Of a stretch of 20,539 nucleotides of DNA, positions 1-7,230 are shown piece by piece (the stretch's first letter is position 1; every line of letters starts with the position of its first letter). The position numbers and the translations under genes were made by a program. The notes below the pieces were generated by a model. That model was given only the letters and a program-made list of their open reading frames with translations, did no database searches and was not told the origin of the DNA. The DNA comes from CAWBRT01 sp050015355 (GTDB lineage Bacteria; Acidobacteriota; Terriglobia; Terriglobales; Acidobacteriaceae). The stretch is taken from positions 1-20,539 of the forward strand of contig JBEKBO010000081.1 of NCBI GenBank assembly GCA_050015355.1. Reading direction: 5' to 3'.

Positions 1-209
1 ACACGCTGATGCACATCCTGGTCAACGACCTCCCGTTTGGGGGAGTTGGTGCGTCTGGCATTGGTGCATATCATGGAGAATTCGGCTTCCAGGCTTTTTC
101 GCACCGTAAGGGTGTATTCGTGCAGAGCCGAATCAACAGCACAGTCCTGTTGCGCCCGCCCTTCGGCCGGCTTACGGAATGGATACTGAAGCTGTTGATG
201 AAACGCTAA
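1..209 (+). CDS. Aldehyde dehydrogenase, C-terminal fragment (cut by window edge)
   Basis: Only the last ~68 residues are in the window; the frame is open to base 3 and the true start lies upstream. The stretch NDLPFGGVGASGIGAYHGEFGF followed by FSHRKGV is the conserved C-terminal signature of NAD(P)-dependent aldehyde dehydrogenases of the class-3/YwdH/coniferyl-aldehyde type. The tail, with LLRPPFGRLTEWILKLLMKR, resembles the end of class-3 enzymes acting on hydrophobic aldehydes, where an aromatic/Pro patch and a short amphipathic helix may contact membrane. The catalytic Cys and the cofactor domain are outside the window, so activity cannot be judged. Oxidation of a fatty aldehyde to the acid would fit the lipid-related neighbours, but coniferyl aldehyde or a similar substrate is equally possible. 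An ester hydrolase gene follows on the same strand 81 bp downstream. Confidence 0.85.
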   Translation, partial: TLMHILVNDLPFGGVGASGIGAYHGEFGFQAFSHRKGVFVQSRINSTVLLRPPFGRLTEWILKLLMKR

Positions 210-290
210 GAAGCTGCTGGAAAAGTCGCGTTTGAGGCCGGCGTCGCGGTGCTGACCTCATGCACGAGGCGCACGAGGTTATGATTCCGC

Positions 291-1313
291 ATGCTAAAGG
301 TACACTTCAATTGCCCGGCACGGTACGGAATGCGGGCTGCATGGCTGGTATGCATATCCGTAATTAATGCGTGTCTGCGTCGAGCACTGAAGGGGGCACG
401 GCTGCCAGGGTGGAACTGGGCGATTGAAATCGGCACCGAGATTCTGAGAGCAAATTTGGCAACTGCCTTCGCAATGCCTAGCGTGAATGAATCGCGGCGC
501 TACTTGGATTCGATCGTCGTCGATTCCCCAGCACTGTCGGATGTGAGCATCACACCTGTAACCAATGAGACCATCAGAGGAAGTTGGTTCATCCCGAAGA
601 AAGCAGAGCCACGGGCGACTGTGTTGTACCTTCACGGCGGCGGGTACTCGTTCTACCCCAAGGCCTACGCCAACCTAATCGCGTTGATTACACTGGCGGC
701 GCAGTCCAGGACATTGGCTCTCGACTACCGCTTGTCACCGGAGTACCGGTTCCCTGCACAGCTTGAGGATGCAGTCGGCGCGTACCGATGGTTACTCGAC
801 AACGGTACCGATCCCAACGAGTTGGTCATTGGGGGCGACTCGGCCGGGGGCAATCTGGCGCTGGCTTTGCTCTTATCGGCACGCGACTTGAAACTTCCTC
901 TTCCGAAGTTGGCGTTCGCCCTTTCTCCGCCAACCGATTTGGAAGCGGCGATTGAATTCGAAGGGAGCAGCACAAGTCTCGTAAGGAATGAAGCATTCGA
1001 CTGGATTGACCGGAGAATGCTGTTTAAATGGGCCGATTGGTTCTGTCAGCCCACGCAGCGCCGAGACCCATATGTGTCGCCGGCGTATGCTGATTTGTGG
1101 GGTATTCCTCCCATTTACATTCAGGCCGGTCGCGCCGAGATTCTCCACGACAGCATCGCGGCGTTTGCCTCTCGCGCCAAGAGTCAAGGAGCCGACGTGG
1201 TTCTGGATTCCTGGGCCGACATGAACCATGATTTCCAGATGTTCGGATACCAGGTGCCCCAAAGCGCCGAAGCGCTCCGGCGTCTCGGTGAAGTGATCAA
1301 CCGACACGTTTGA
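291..1313 (+). CDS. Alpha/beta hydrolase, hormone-sensitive-lipase (fold-3) family esterase
   Basis: A 340-residue serine ester hydrolase. Visible hallmarks are the oxyanion-hole motif LHGGGYS (HGGG at ~115-118), the nucleophile elbow GGDSAGGN with Ser184, and the catalytic His in MNHDFQMF (His313). The usual acid in the GxxDxLxD region appears as AGRAEILHD (Glu283 or Asp287), so the acid residue is slightly unusual. There is no cleavable signal peptide, although residues 15-30 are hydrophobic and could associate with membrane. HSL-family enzymes cleave short- to medium-chain acyl esters and some act on storage lipids. The chosen ATG has a GAGG about 10 nt upstream; ATG at residue 14 is an alternative. 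It sits directly behind the aldehyde dehydrogenase, possibly in one transcript. Substrate unknown. Confidence 0.85.
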   Translation: MLKVHFNCPARYGMRAAWLVCISVINACLRRALKGARLPGWNWAIEIGTEILRANLATAFAMPSVNESRRYLDSIVVDSPALSDVSITPVTNETIRGSWFIPKKAEPRATVLYLHGGGYSFYPKAYANLIALITLAAQSRTLALDYRLSPEYRFPAQLEDAVGAYRWLLDNGTDPNELVIGGDSAGGNLALALLLSARDLKLPLPKLAFALSPPTDLEAAIEFEGSSTSLVRNEAFDWIDRRMLFKWADWFCQPTQRRDPYVSPAYADLWGIPPIYIQAGRAEILHDSIAAFASRAKSQGADVVLDSWADMNHDFQMFGYQVPQSAEALRRLGEVINRHV

Positions 1314-1433
1314 GGACTGAGCCCAGTGCTGGACGCTTGATCCAGACCCTCAAGCCCGGACCCGCACTTCCAAGTTGCGGAAAACGTTCGCGTGGCAGTG
1401 CTCGTGAAGCAGCACATCCTTGCGGCGTGGTCC

Positions 1434-1895
1434 CTATTTCGAAGCCTTGCTTGAGGAGAGGCCCGACTCGGCTTTAACAATGGCCTTCTCGTACAGCACC
1501 CAGGAAAGGATTGCTTTTCTGGCTCCCTCTCGGGCCAGGCTGGTACTCAACTTCTTATCGGCTTGGTCGAAGGTTTCCTCGGCGTCCAAGTGGGCCTGGT
1601 AGGCTTCGTCATCGGCCTCTTTCACGCTCTTCACAAACAGCTTGGTTTCGGGATCAATGGCCGGCCGACGTACGCGTCCACCACCATCGGCTCGCACGGC
1701 CAAGTCTTCGTAGGCCAATCTGAGATCGTCGCTCCAGGAGTCCTTCACCGCTTTTTGCATTGCCCAGAGAGCGTCGTTGGCCTTATCGGCCGTTCTCCGT
1801 ACTCTCTTTTTCTCTCTCAGCCACTTCATGACGGACCAGTTCAACCCCTCTGTCATCAGCGCCTTCGCTTCGTCGACTTCAGCAAGCTTTCTCAT
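1434..1895 (-). CDS. Hypothetical all-helical protein
   Basis: I do not recognise this 153-residue protein. It is highly charged and almost wholly predicted helical (long runs of Ala, Lys, Glu and Asp, few Gly or Pro except near the centre, and one Cys-free sequence). There is no signal peptide or transmembrane segment. A Gly/Arg-rich break (ADGGGRVRRP) splits it into two helical halves, consistent with a helical hairpin or coiled-coil bundle. The frame extends 17 codons further upstream, but ATG at 1895 begins the charged helical sequence and has GGGAGGA 13-14 nt upstream, so I prefer it. It follows the GMC oxidase on the same strand across 106 bp and could be co-transcribed. Function open. 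Confidence 0.6.
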   Translation of the reverse strand: MRKLAEVDEAKALMTEGLNWSVMKWLREKKRVRRTADKANDALWAMQKAVKDSWSDDLRLAYEDLAVRADGGGRVRRPAIDPETKLFVKSVKEADDEAYQAHLDAEETFDQADKKLSTSLAREGARKAILSWVLYEKAIVKAESGLSSSKASK

Positions 1896-2001
1896 GGTTC
1901 GAAGTCTTCCTCCCAAAAATATGGACAATAGCTCACAGCGCCCCAAGTAGTCCAGCTCAACAGGGACTGGCTCCAGAAATGAGAGAGATTGGACGAACGC
2001 A

Positions 2002-3672
2002 TCACTGCTTGGCGCTCACTGCTCCCTCCGCGGCGTCGTTCCAAGCCGCCTGCTCTGCCGGTGGAATGAAGCTCATGGCCCGTTCAGCAAGCGCGGCAAT
2101 CGTCAAACTGGGATTCACGCCGAGATTCGCCGCTACGACCGATCCGTCGCAGATGTACATATTCTTGTAGCCGAAAACGCGGTGGCGAGAATCGACCACG
2201 CCGTTTTCAGCGGAATCGGCAATTACGCAGCCTCCGAGACAGTGCGCCGTTCCGGGGACATCAAACAGGATCTCCGGAAGCATGCTCACCGCAGTGCCTC
2301 CGCTGAGACGGGCAAACTTCTCGGCGAACTCGTTCGCTTTGGGAATGTAGGTAGGAACTCTCTCTCCGCGGCTCACAAGAAATTTCCGGAAGGGCCAAAA
2401 CAAACATCGTTCCCAGCCCATGTCAATGTGGCCTTCGAGCGCCTGCATGCAAAGTAGAATTACGGTTTCTCTGGCCCACTTCCAAGGCTGGAGAATGCGC
2501 AGAGTCTTCCAGGGGTGGCGTAGCAAGGAGGTCGCGAGATTCCTGAGCCACAGTGTCACCCGGCTCGTGCCAGGACGACCGCCGGTCATAATCGTGGTCA
2601 ACATGCTCATCGTATCCGAGCCACTGGGATACCGAACTGCTTCAATATGGGTATGCTCGTCGATGTAGACTCCGGAGCCGATGGCAATACCTTTGGACAA
2701 ATCCTCCTGGGAACCTGGTATGCGCACCCCGATCAGCGATTCGGAATTGGTGCGGACGCGTTTGCCGAGCTGAGCGCTGACAGCCGGCAACGAACCTTTC
2801 TCACGAAGATGAAAGAGCAGTTCCATCGTGCCGAGCGAGGATGCGGCGAAAACAACCGCACGGCAAGTGAGCCGCTTTGGGTTTCGATCGAACCAGGCAG
2901 TGGACTTTACGGTACGCACTTCATATCCGTCGCTGCCATCTTCCATGCGATGCAGCGGATTGACATCCACGACCTTCGTTTCCGGAAAAACCCTGGCGCC
3001 GTGCTTTTCGGCCAGATACAGGTAGTTCAGGTCCAGAGTGTTTTTCGCACCGTGACGGCAACCCATCATGCAGCCGCCGCACGCGATGCATGTGGTCCGG
3101 TCCGGTCCCTCTCCGCCGAAAAACGGATCATGCAAGGTTTTGCCGCCCGGCTCTGCGTCGGGGGATTGCAAAATGGCAACGTGTGTAGGGTAAAAAGTAT
3201 GTCCGGCTCCAACTGCGTCGGCCACTTTTTTCAGCAGATGATCGGCAGGTCCAAGAATCTTGTTCTCGATAACACCGAGCATCCGGGAAGCCGTCGCATA
3301 GCTTCGCGGCATTTCTTTTTTCCAATCAGCCAAGCCAGCCCAGGAACCCATTTCCCATACTTTGTCCGGAGGCCGCAGCAAGGTAGCAGCGTAGGTGATC
3401 GATCCGCCACCCACCGCACAGCCGTGGAGAATGGTGACGTGCCTGAAAAACCGCATGTTGAAGAAACCGCGCAGCGCCAATTTCGGACACCAAAACCAGC
3501 GATGGATAAGCCAATTGGTGGACGGCAGGTTCTCGGGCGTCCAGCGCCGGCCCATCTCGATAACGGCAACTCTATAGCCCTTCTCGGTAAGCCGGTGCGC
3601 AGTGACACTGCCCCCGAAACCGGAGCCAATCACTATAAAGTCAAAATCAAGTTGTCCGTCTTGTGGCCTCAT
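2002..3672 (-). CDS. GMC-family FAD oxidoreductase (cholesterol-oxidase-like / alcohol oxidase)
   Basis: A 556-residue flavoprotein of the glucose-methanol-choline family, closest in pattern to mycobacterial ChoD-type proteins. Such enzymes oxidise an alcohol or sterol hydroxyl using FAD. An N-terminal Rossmann motif FIVIGSGFGGS (Gly16-21) is followed by the FAD-contact segment GCAVGGGSITYA (~85-95). The C-terminus carries AHCLGG and later NMYICDGSVVAANLGVNPS, the equivalents of the catalytic His and Asn regions, then the family ending ALAERA. A four-Cys motif CIACGGCMMGC (Cys195/198/201/205) lies between. The frame stays open to 3966, but ATG 3672 has GAGGAAAG immediately upstream and starts just before the Rossmann strand, so it is preferred. 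In this context a fatty-alcohol oxidase role is plausible; sterol oxidation is the alternative. Confidence 0.85.
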   Translation of the reverse strand: MRPQDGQLDFDFIVIGSGFGGSVTAHRLTEKGYRVAVIEMGRRWTPENLPSTNWLIHRWFWCPKLALRGFFNMRFFRHVTILHGCAVGGGSITYAATLLRPPDKVWEMGSWAGLADWKKEMPRSYATASRMLGVIENKILGPADHLLKKVADAVGAGHTFYPTHVAILQSPDAEPGGKTLHDPFFGGEGPDRTTCIACGGCMMGCRHGAKNTLDLNYLYLAEKHGARVFPETKVVDVNPLHRMEDGSDGYEVRTVKSTAWFDRNPKRLTCRAVVFAASSLGTMELLFHLREKGSLPAVSAQLGKRVRTNSESLIGVRIPGSQEDLSKGIAIGSGVYIDEHTHIEAVRYPSGSDTMSMLTTIMTGGRPGTSRVTLWLRNLATSLLRHPWKTLRILQPWKWARETVILLCMQALEGHIDMGWERCLFWPFRKFLVSRGERVPTYIPKANEFAEKFARLSGGTAVSMLPEILFDVPGTAHCLGGCVIADSAENGVVDSRHRVFGYKNMYICDGSVVAANLGVNPSLTIAALAERAMSFIPPAEQAAWNDAAEGAVSAKQ

Positions 3673-3673
3673 G

Positions 3674-3681
3674 CTTTCCTC
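3674..3681 (-). promoter_or_regulatory. Ribosome binding site that sets the GMC oxidase start
   Basis: On the minus strand GAGGAAAG sits one base before ATG 3672, placing the AGGA core about 5 nt from the start codon. No comparable site precedes the upstream in-frame ATGs, so the ~98-codon extension to 3966 is probably not translated. Confidence 0.65.
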
Positions 3682-3983
3682 ATCCAGACTGAGTGGAAAC
3701 GCCGACTGAGTGAAGCGTTCTCTTCGCACTGTTAGATTACCCGCGAGAATGGGGAACCGGTCTCCCTCGGTGGCCGGCATAACTTCAAGGTTCCGAAGAC
3801 ATTTACTTGCTTCGTTTGCACTGATGGAATCAGATCGACGAAAAAGTTGGCACGCGATGCGACAACTGATGAATACCATACCACCGGAGACGAAATAGCA
3901 AGTACCAGGACGGTTCCATAAATTCACCCGGCGCCCACGTCTAGCTGTATGGCCATGGTATGGCATGGCGTATCTTGGCAGAG

Positions 3984-4005
3984 TGATCGGAATTCACACC
4001 GATCA
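3984..4005. repeat. Inverted repeat TGATCGG-N8-CCGATCA, possible operator
   Basis: Perfect 7-bp arms (3984-3990 and 3999-4005) flank an 8-bp spacer, giving a 22-bp dyad of the size bound by dimeric regulators. It lies about 205 bp before the adhE start and 312 bp before the GMC start. No regulator gene for it is in the window. Confidence 0.4.
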
Positions 4006-4193
4006 GAAATCAGTTTCCACCTGAGAGTGCCTTCTGCAATAAATGCTGGATTTCATTAAACTATTGTGCTACTGGAATAGGTCCGAGATTTTCAAGCCGG
4101 CGTGTAGGCCGGTCATGAGGACTTGAGCGAGGCAGTTTGAATTTGCGTGCGTGAGCTGAAGCGAGGTTTCCCGATGACGGTTTTGGCGAAGTT

Positions 4194-4200
4194 GGAGGAA
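4194..4200 (+). promoter_or_regulatory. Ribosome binding site that sets the adhE start
   Basis: GGAGGAA lies 9 nt before ATG 4210, an ideal Shine-Dalgarno arrangement. The in-frame GTG at 4147 and ATG at 4174 lack such a site, so the 4210 start is preferred. Confidence 0.7.
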
Positions 4201-4209
4201 AATAAAAGT

Positions 4210-6825
4210 ATGTCAGAGAATTTTTCAGGCCCCAGTGAAGAACGGATTGCCTACCTGGAAGGACTAGTCGGTCAAGCCAGAATCGCCGCCGCTGCCTTTA
4301 CGCAATACACTCAAGAGGATGTCGACCGCATCGTCAAAGCGATGGTCTTGGCCGGACTGGAACAGGCTCAATACTTGGCCGAGTTGGCGATCAAGGAAAC
4401 CAGGCTCGGGGTTCTGGAAGACAAGGCCCTTAAGAACATGGTGGCCACGGAGTTCATCTACAACTATGTCAAAGATAAGCGTACGGTTGGCGTCATCCGT
4501 GAGTTTCCGGAACGCGGTCTGGTGGAGGTGGCTGAACCGATCGGAGTTATCTTCTCGCTCACCCCGATTACGAACCCCACTTCGACGGTCCTCTTCAAAT
4601 GCATCATGGCCATCAAGACCAGGAACGCAGTCATTTTCAGTCCGCACCCGAATGCCTGGCACTGTTGTCACGAGGCCGTACGGATCATGTATGAGGCAGC
4701 GCTGAAGCACGGCGCGCCCGAAGGTGTTTTTGCTTGCCTTGAGTCGCACACCCTGCAGGACAATGCCTACCTTATGCATCACAAGGACGTCGGCCTGATT
4801 GATGCCACCGGCGGGCCGAGCGCGGTGAAAGCCGCCTATAGCTCCGGCAAACCGGCCTTAGGCGTGGGACCGGGCAATACGCCAGTCTATCTGGAAAAAA
4901 CGGCTGATCTGGACACGGCCGTGGTGGACATCATCACCTCCAAAACTTTCGATAACGGAACAATTTGCGCCTCAGAACAGACGGTGGTGATCGACGATGA
5001 GATTTATGATCTCGTGCTGAAGAACTTTGCGGACCTGGGTGCGCACATCTGCAATGAGAAAGAGACAAAGCTGCTGGGCCGCACGGTGATCGATCCCGAA
5101 ACCGGATTCATGCAGCCAATGGCAGTCGGCCAGAAGGCCACCGATATCGCCCGCATGATCGGTCTTTCCGTGAAGCCGAACACCAAACTCTTAATTGCGC
5201 CGATTCGCGGTGTAGGCCGCGAACATCCCCTGTCGGTCGAGAAACTGTTCCCGGTGCTCTCGGTTTACCGTGCTAAATCCGTCGATGAGGCGCTCAAAGT
5301 GTGCGTCGACGTGAACCATGCCGGCGGGCTTGGACACACGGCGGTCATTTTCTCGAACAACGATGAGATCATCCGGAAATTCGGCGAGATGATGAACGCA
5401 GGGCGGATCATTGTGAATTCGCCGGGCTCCGTCGGGGCGCTGGGCGGCATTTACAACGACATGGTGCCCACCTTCTCATTCGGATGCGGCACCGGCGGCG
5501 GCAACAGCACGACTGATAACGTAAACGTATATCACTATTTGAATATCAAACGCATGTCTCGAAGGACACCAGCGCATATGTGGCTCCGCATCCCCAATCA
5601 CATTTACTTCAACTTGAACGCCGTGGAAAACCTGCGCCAGTTCGCATCGCGCTCGACTGTGATCGTTACCAGTTCACTTTTGGAGCAAATCGGCCACGTA
5701 GATATTGTCCGGCGCTACCTTCCACAGCAGACTCGCGTCCATGTCGAGGTCATCCCTGATGCGGAGCCCGAGGTCAAGGTCGTCATGCAAGGCGTGGAGG
5801 CGCTCAAACTCTACAAGGCGGACCAAATCATTGCGCTGGGCGGCGGGGCCGTGCTCGATGCGGCGAAGATCATGAAGCTCAAGTACGAATCGCCGGAGGC
5901 TGACTTACAGGAGCTGGCCGCTCCGTTCCTCGATATCCGCAAGCGCGTGGTCCAGTTCCCGACCGAAAAGATCAACCCGGCGCGGTTGATTGCCATCTCG
6001 ACTACCAGCGGAACGGGGAGCGAGGTGACGCCGTTTGCCGTCCTCTCCGACAAAGAGCGTGGGCGCAAGGTGACGCTCGCCGATTACTCGCTGACTCCAG
6101 ATGTGGCGATCATCGATCCGCAGTTCGTCATGTCAATGCCGAAGGGCCTCACCGCCGATACCGGCATCGACTGTTTGACCCACGCAATGGAAGCTGCCGT
6201 TTCGCTTTACGCTTCGCCCTACTCGGACCCCAACGCCATGCAGGCGATTCAACTGGTGTTCAAGTACCTGCCCATTGCTTATGAGCACCCCCAGAATGAA
6301 GAGGCGCGCTGCATGATGCACAATGCCGCCTGCATTGCGGCGATTGCGTTTGCCAACGTGTCGGTAGGCGTCAATCACGCGCTGGCGCATGCCTTCGGTG
6401 CACGCTTCGGCGTCCCGCACGGTCGGGCCAACGGGCTCATGTTGCCGCACGTAATTGCGTATAATGCGTCGGTGCCAAGCAAGTTCATGCCGTCCCCGAA
6501 TCAGCGCGGATACGGCGCACACAAGAAATATGCCGCCATAGCCGACATGCTTGGTCTGGGTGGCGACACGGTCGAGGAAAAGGTGAAGAACCTTGTGGCG
6601 GCGACAGAACAGTTGCTCGACCAAGTCGCGATTCCACGTTCGATTGCCGAGTTGGGGATCTCGAAAGAAGAATTTGAGCGGGCGATGCCCGACTTGGTCA
6701 GGAGTGCCTTTGAAGATCCCTCCGGGCGGACGAACCCTCGCATGACGCTGATGAGCGAAATGGTCGAGCTGTTTTGGAGTGCTTATCAAGGACGTGGCTT
6801 GGCGAAAGTGGCCAGTGCGTCTTAG
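4210..6825 (+). CDS. adhE: Bifunctional acetaldehyde-CoA / alcohol dehydrogenase (AdhE family)
   Basis: An 871-residue two-domain enzyme of the usual AdhE length. Residues ~10-440 form a CoA-acylating aldehyde dehydrogenase with GVGPGNTP (218-225) and the catalytic Cys253 in NGTICASEQ. Residues ~460-871 form an iron-dependent alcohol dehydrogenase with GGGAVLDAAK (544-553), STTSGTGSEVTPF (598-609) and metal-ligand positions Asp654, His658 (GIDCLTHAMEA), His723 and His737 (GVNHALAH, VPHGRAN). All key residues match those of E. coli AdhE, so both half-reactions should work: acyl-CoA to aldehyde to alcohol with NADH. Classical AdhE makes ethanol from acetyl-CoA. Here it leads an operon with a STAS protein (30 bp downstream) and a wax ester synthase, so it may supply alcohols for ester synthesis. 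Chain-length preference cannot be read from the sequence. Confidence 0.93.
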   Translation: MSENFSGPSEERIAYLEGLVGQARIAAAAFTQYTQEDVDRIVKAMVLAGLEQAQYLAELAIKETRLGVLEDKALKNMVATEFIYNYVKDKRTVGVIREFPERGLVEVAEPIGVIFSLTPITNPTSTVLFKCIMAIKTRNAVIFSPHPNAWHCCHEAVRIMYEAALKHGAPEGVFACLESHTLQDNAYLMHHKDVGLIDATGGPSAVKAAYSSGKPALGVGPGNTPVYLEKTADLDTAVVDIITSKTFDNGTICASEQTVVIDDEIYDLVLKNFADLGAHICNEKETKLLGRTVIDPETGFMQPMAVGQKATDIARMIGLSVKPNTKLLIAPIRGVGREHPLSVEKLFPVLSVYRAKSVDEALKVCVDVNHAGGLGHTAVIFSNNDEIIRKFGEMMNAGRIIVNSPGSVGALGGIYNDMVPTFSFGCGTGGGNSTTDNVNVYHYLNIKRMSRRTPAHMWLRIPNHIYFNLNAVENLRQFASRSTVIVTSSLLEQIGHVDIVRRYLPQQTRVHVEVIPDAEPEVKVVMQGVEALKLYKADQIIALGGGAVLDAAKIMKLKYESPEADLQELAAPFLDIRKRVVQFPTEKINPARLIAISTTSGTGSEVTPFAVLSDKERGRKVTLADYSLTPDVAIIDPQFVMSMPKGLTADTGIDCLTHAMEAAVSLYASPYSDPNAMQAIQLVFKYLPIAYEHPQNEEARCMMHNAACIAAIAFANVSVGVNHALAHAFGARFGVPHGRANGLMLPHVIAYNASVPSKFMPSPNQRGYGAHKKYAAIADMLGLGGDTVEEKVKNLVAATEQLLDQVAIPRSIAELGISKEEFERAMPDLVRSAFEDPSGRTNPRMTLMSEMVELFWSAYQGRGLAKVASAS

Positions 6826-6841
6826 CAATAAACAGCGTCAT

Positions 6842-6848
6842 GGAAGGG
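6842..6848 (+). promoter_or_regulatory. Ribosome binding site for the STAS gene
   Basis: GGAAGGG lies 7 nt before ATG 6856. The in-frame GTG at 6850 would be only 1 nt from it, so the ATG is the better start. Confidence 0.55.
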
Positions 6849-6855
6849 TGTGCGT

Positions 6856-7131
6856 ATGACAACGAATGCCGTTTGGCTCAAGATTGACGCGGAACGCTTG
6901 GTCCATGCCTTGCATCAGGCTTGTGAGAACCTGAACAGTGCCGAGCGTGAAGTGGCTTTGGATTTTTCTTTCGTGCGCCGAATCGATCCGGGCGCGCTCA
7001 GGGCGATGGAAAAACTAGCCGGCGTTGCTGACGATAAAGCCGTCAAGGTCGTGCTGCGCGGAGTCAACGTCGATGTTTACAAAGTGCTGAAGCTGGTGAA
7101 TCTGACGCCACGATTCTCGTTCCTCGCCTGA
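6856..7131 (+). CDS. Single-domain STAS protein (anti-anti-sigma-like)
   Basis: A 91-residue protein consisting of one STAS domain, the fold of anti-sigma-factor antagonists such as SpoIIAA. Seen in sequence: a beta strand EVALDFSFV (32-40), the loop-helix RIDPGALRAMEKLAG (42-56), a second strand KVVLRGV (64-70) and the terminal helix VYKVLKLVNLTPRFSF. In phospho-regulated members the loop reads D-S-S-G-L; here it is D44-P-G-A-L, so the usual phosphorylated Ser is replaced by Pro. It is located 30 bp after adhE and 99 bp before the acyltransferase gene, so it is almost certainly in the same operon. It may be a constitutive protein-protein interaction module, for example a partner of AdhE or of a lipid-related complex, rather than a switchable sigma regulator. 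The partner is unknown. Confidence 0.7.
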   Translation: MTTNAVWLKIDAERLVHALHQACENLNSAEREVALDFSFVRRIDPGALRAMEKLAGVADDKAVKVVLRGVNVDVYKVLKLVNLTPRFSFLA

Positions 7132-7191
7132 GATGAGAGCCAGCAGTTACGGGAGTTACACGGTGACTGGGTGACCGCCCCGTGAAAAGAT

Positions 7192-7209
7192 GGGGGCGTA
7201 ATCGCTCCC
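7192..7209 (+). promoter_or_regulatory. Leader hairpin before the wax ester synthase gene
   Basis: GGGGGCG and CGCTCCC form a 7-bp stem (one G-U pair) with a TAAT loop. It lies between the STAS gene and the acyltransferase RBS (AGAAGGG near 7217-7223). With no U-run after it, it is more likely an mRNA processing, stability or translational element than a terminator. Confidence 0.35.
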
Positions 7210-7230
7210 AAGATACAGAAGGGCACCTTC

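Larger units (their letters stand above)
3673..4209. other. 537-bp divergent spacer between the GMC oxidase and adhE
   Basis: No convincing gene is present. The minus frame of the oxidase is open through 3966, but its translation looks non-protein-like. The spacer holds a near-tandem repeat TATGGCCATGG/TATGGCATGG (3948-3968), a 7-bp inverted repeat (3984-4005), an AT-rich stretch around 4038-4080 that could contain the adhE promoter, and a small CCGGC/GCCGG hairpin (4097-4112). I could not fix a -35/-10 pair with confidence. Both flanking genes must be expressed from here or from within it. Confidence 0.55.

Noticed and set aside
2647..3735. 362-residue plus-strand frame opposite the GMC oxidase
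   Set aside because: It is an antisense shadow; the minus strand encodes a clear flavoprotein with conserved motifs across this interval.
3673..3966. 98-codon N-terminal extension of the GMC oxidase frame
   Set aside because: The extension is Arg/Ser/Cys-rich with no family similarity, while ATG 3672 has a strong RBS and directly precedes the Rossmann motif.
6133..6828. 231-residue minus-strand frame opposite adhE
   Set aside because: It lies entirely within the iron-ADH domain of adhE, whose ligand motifs are intact; a codon-bias shadow.
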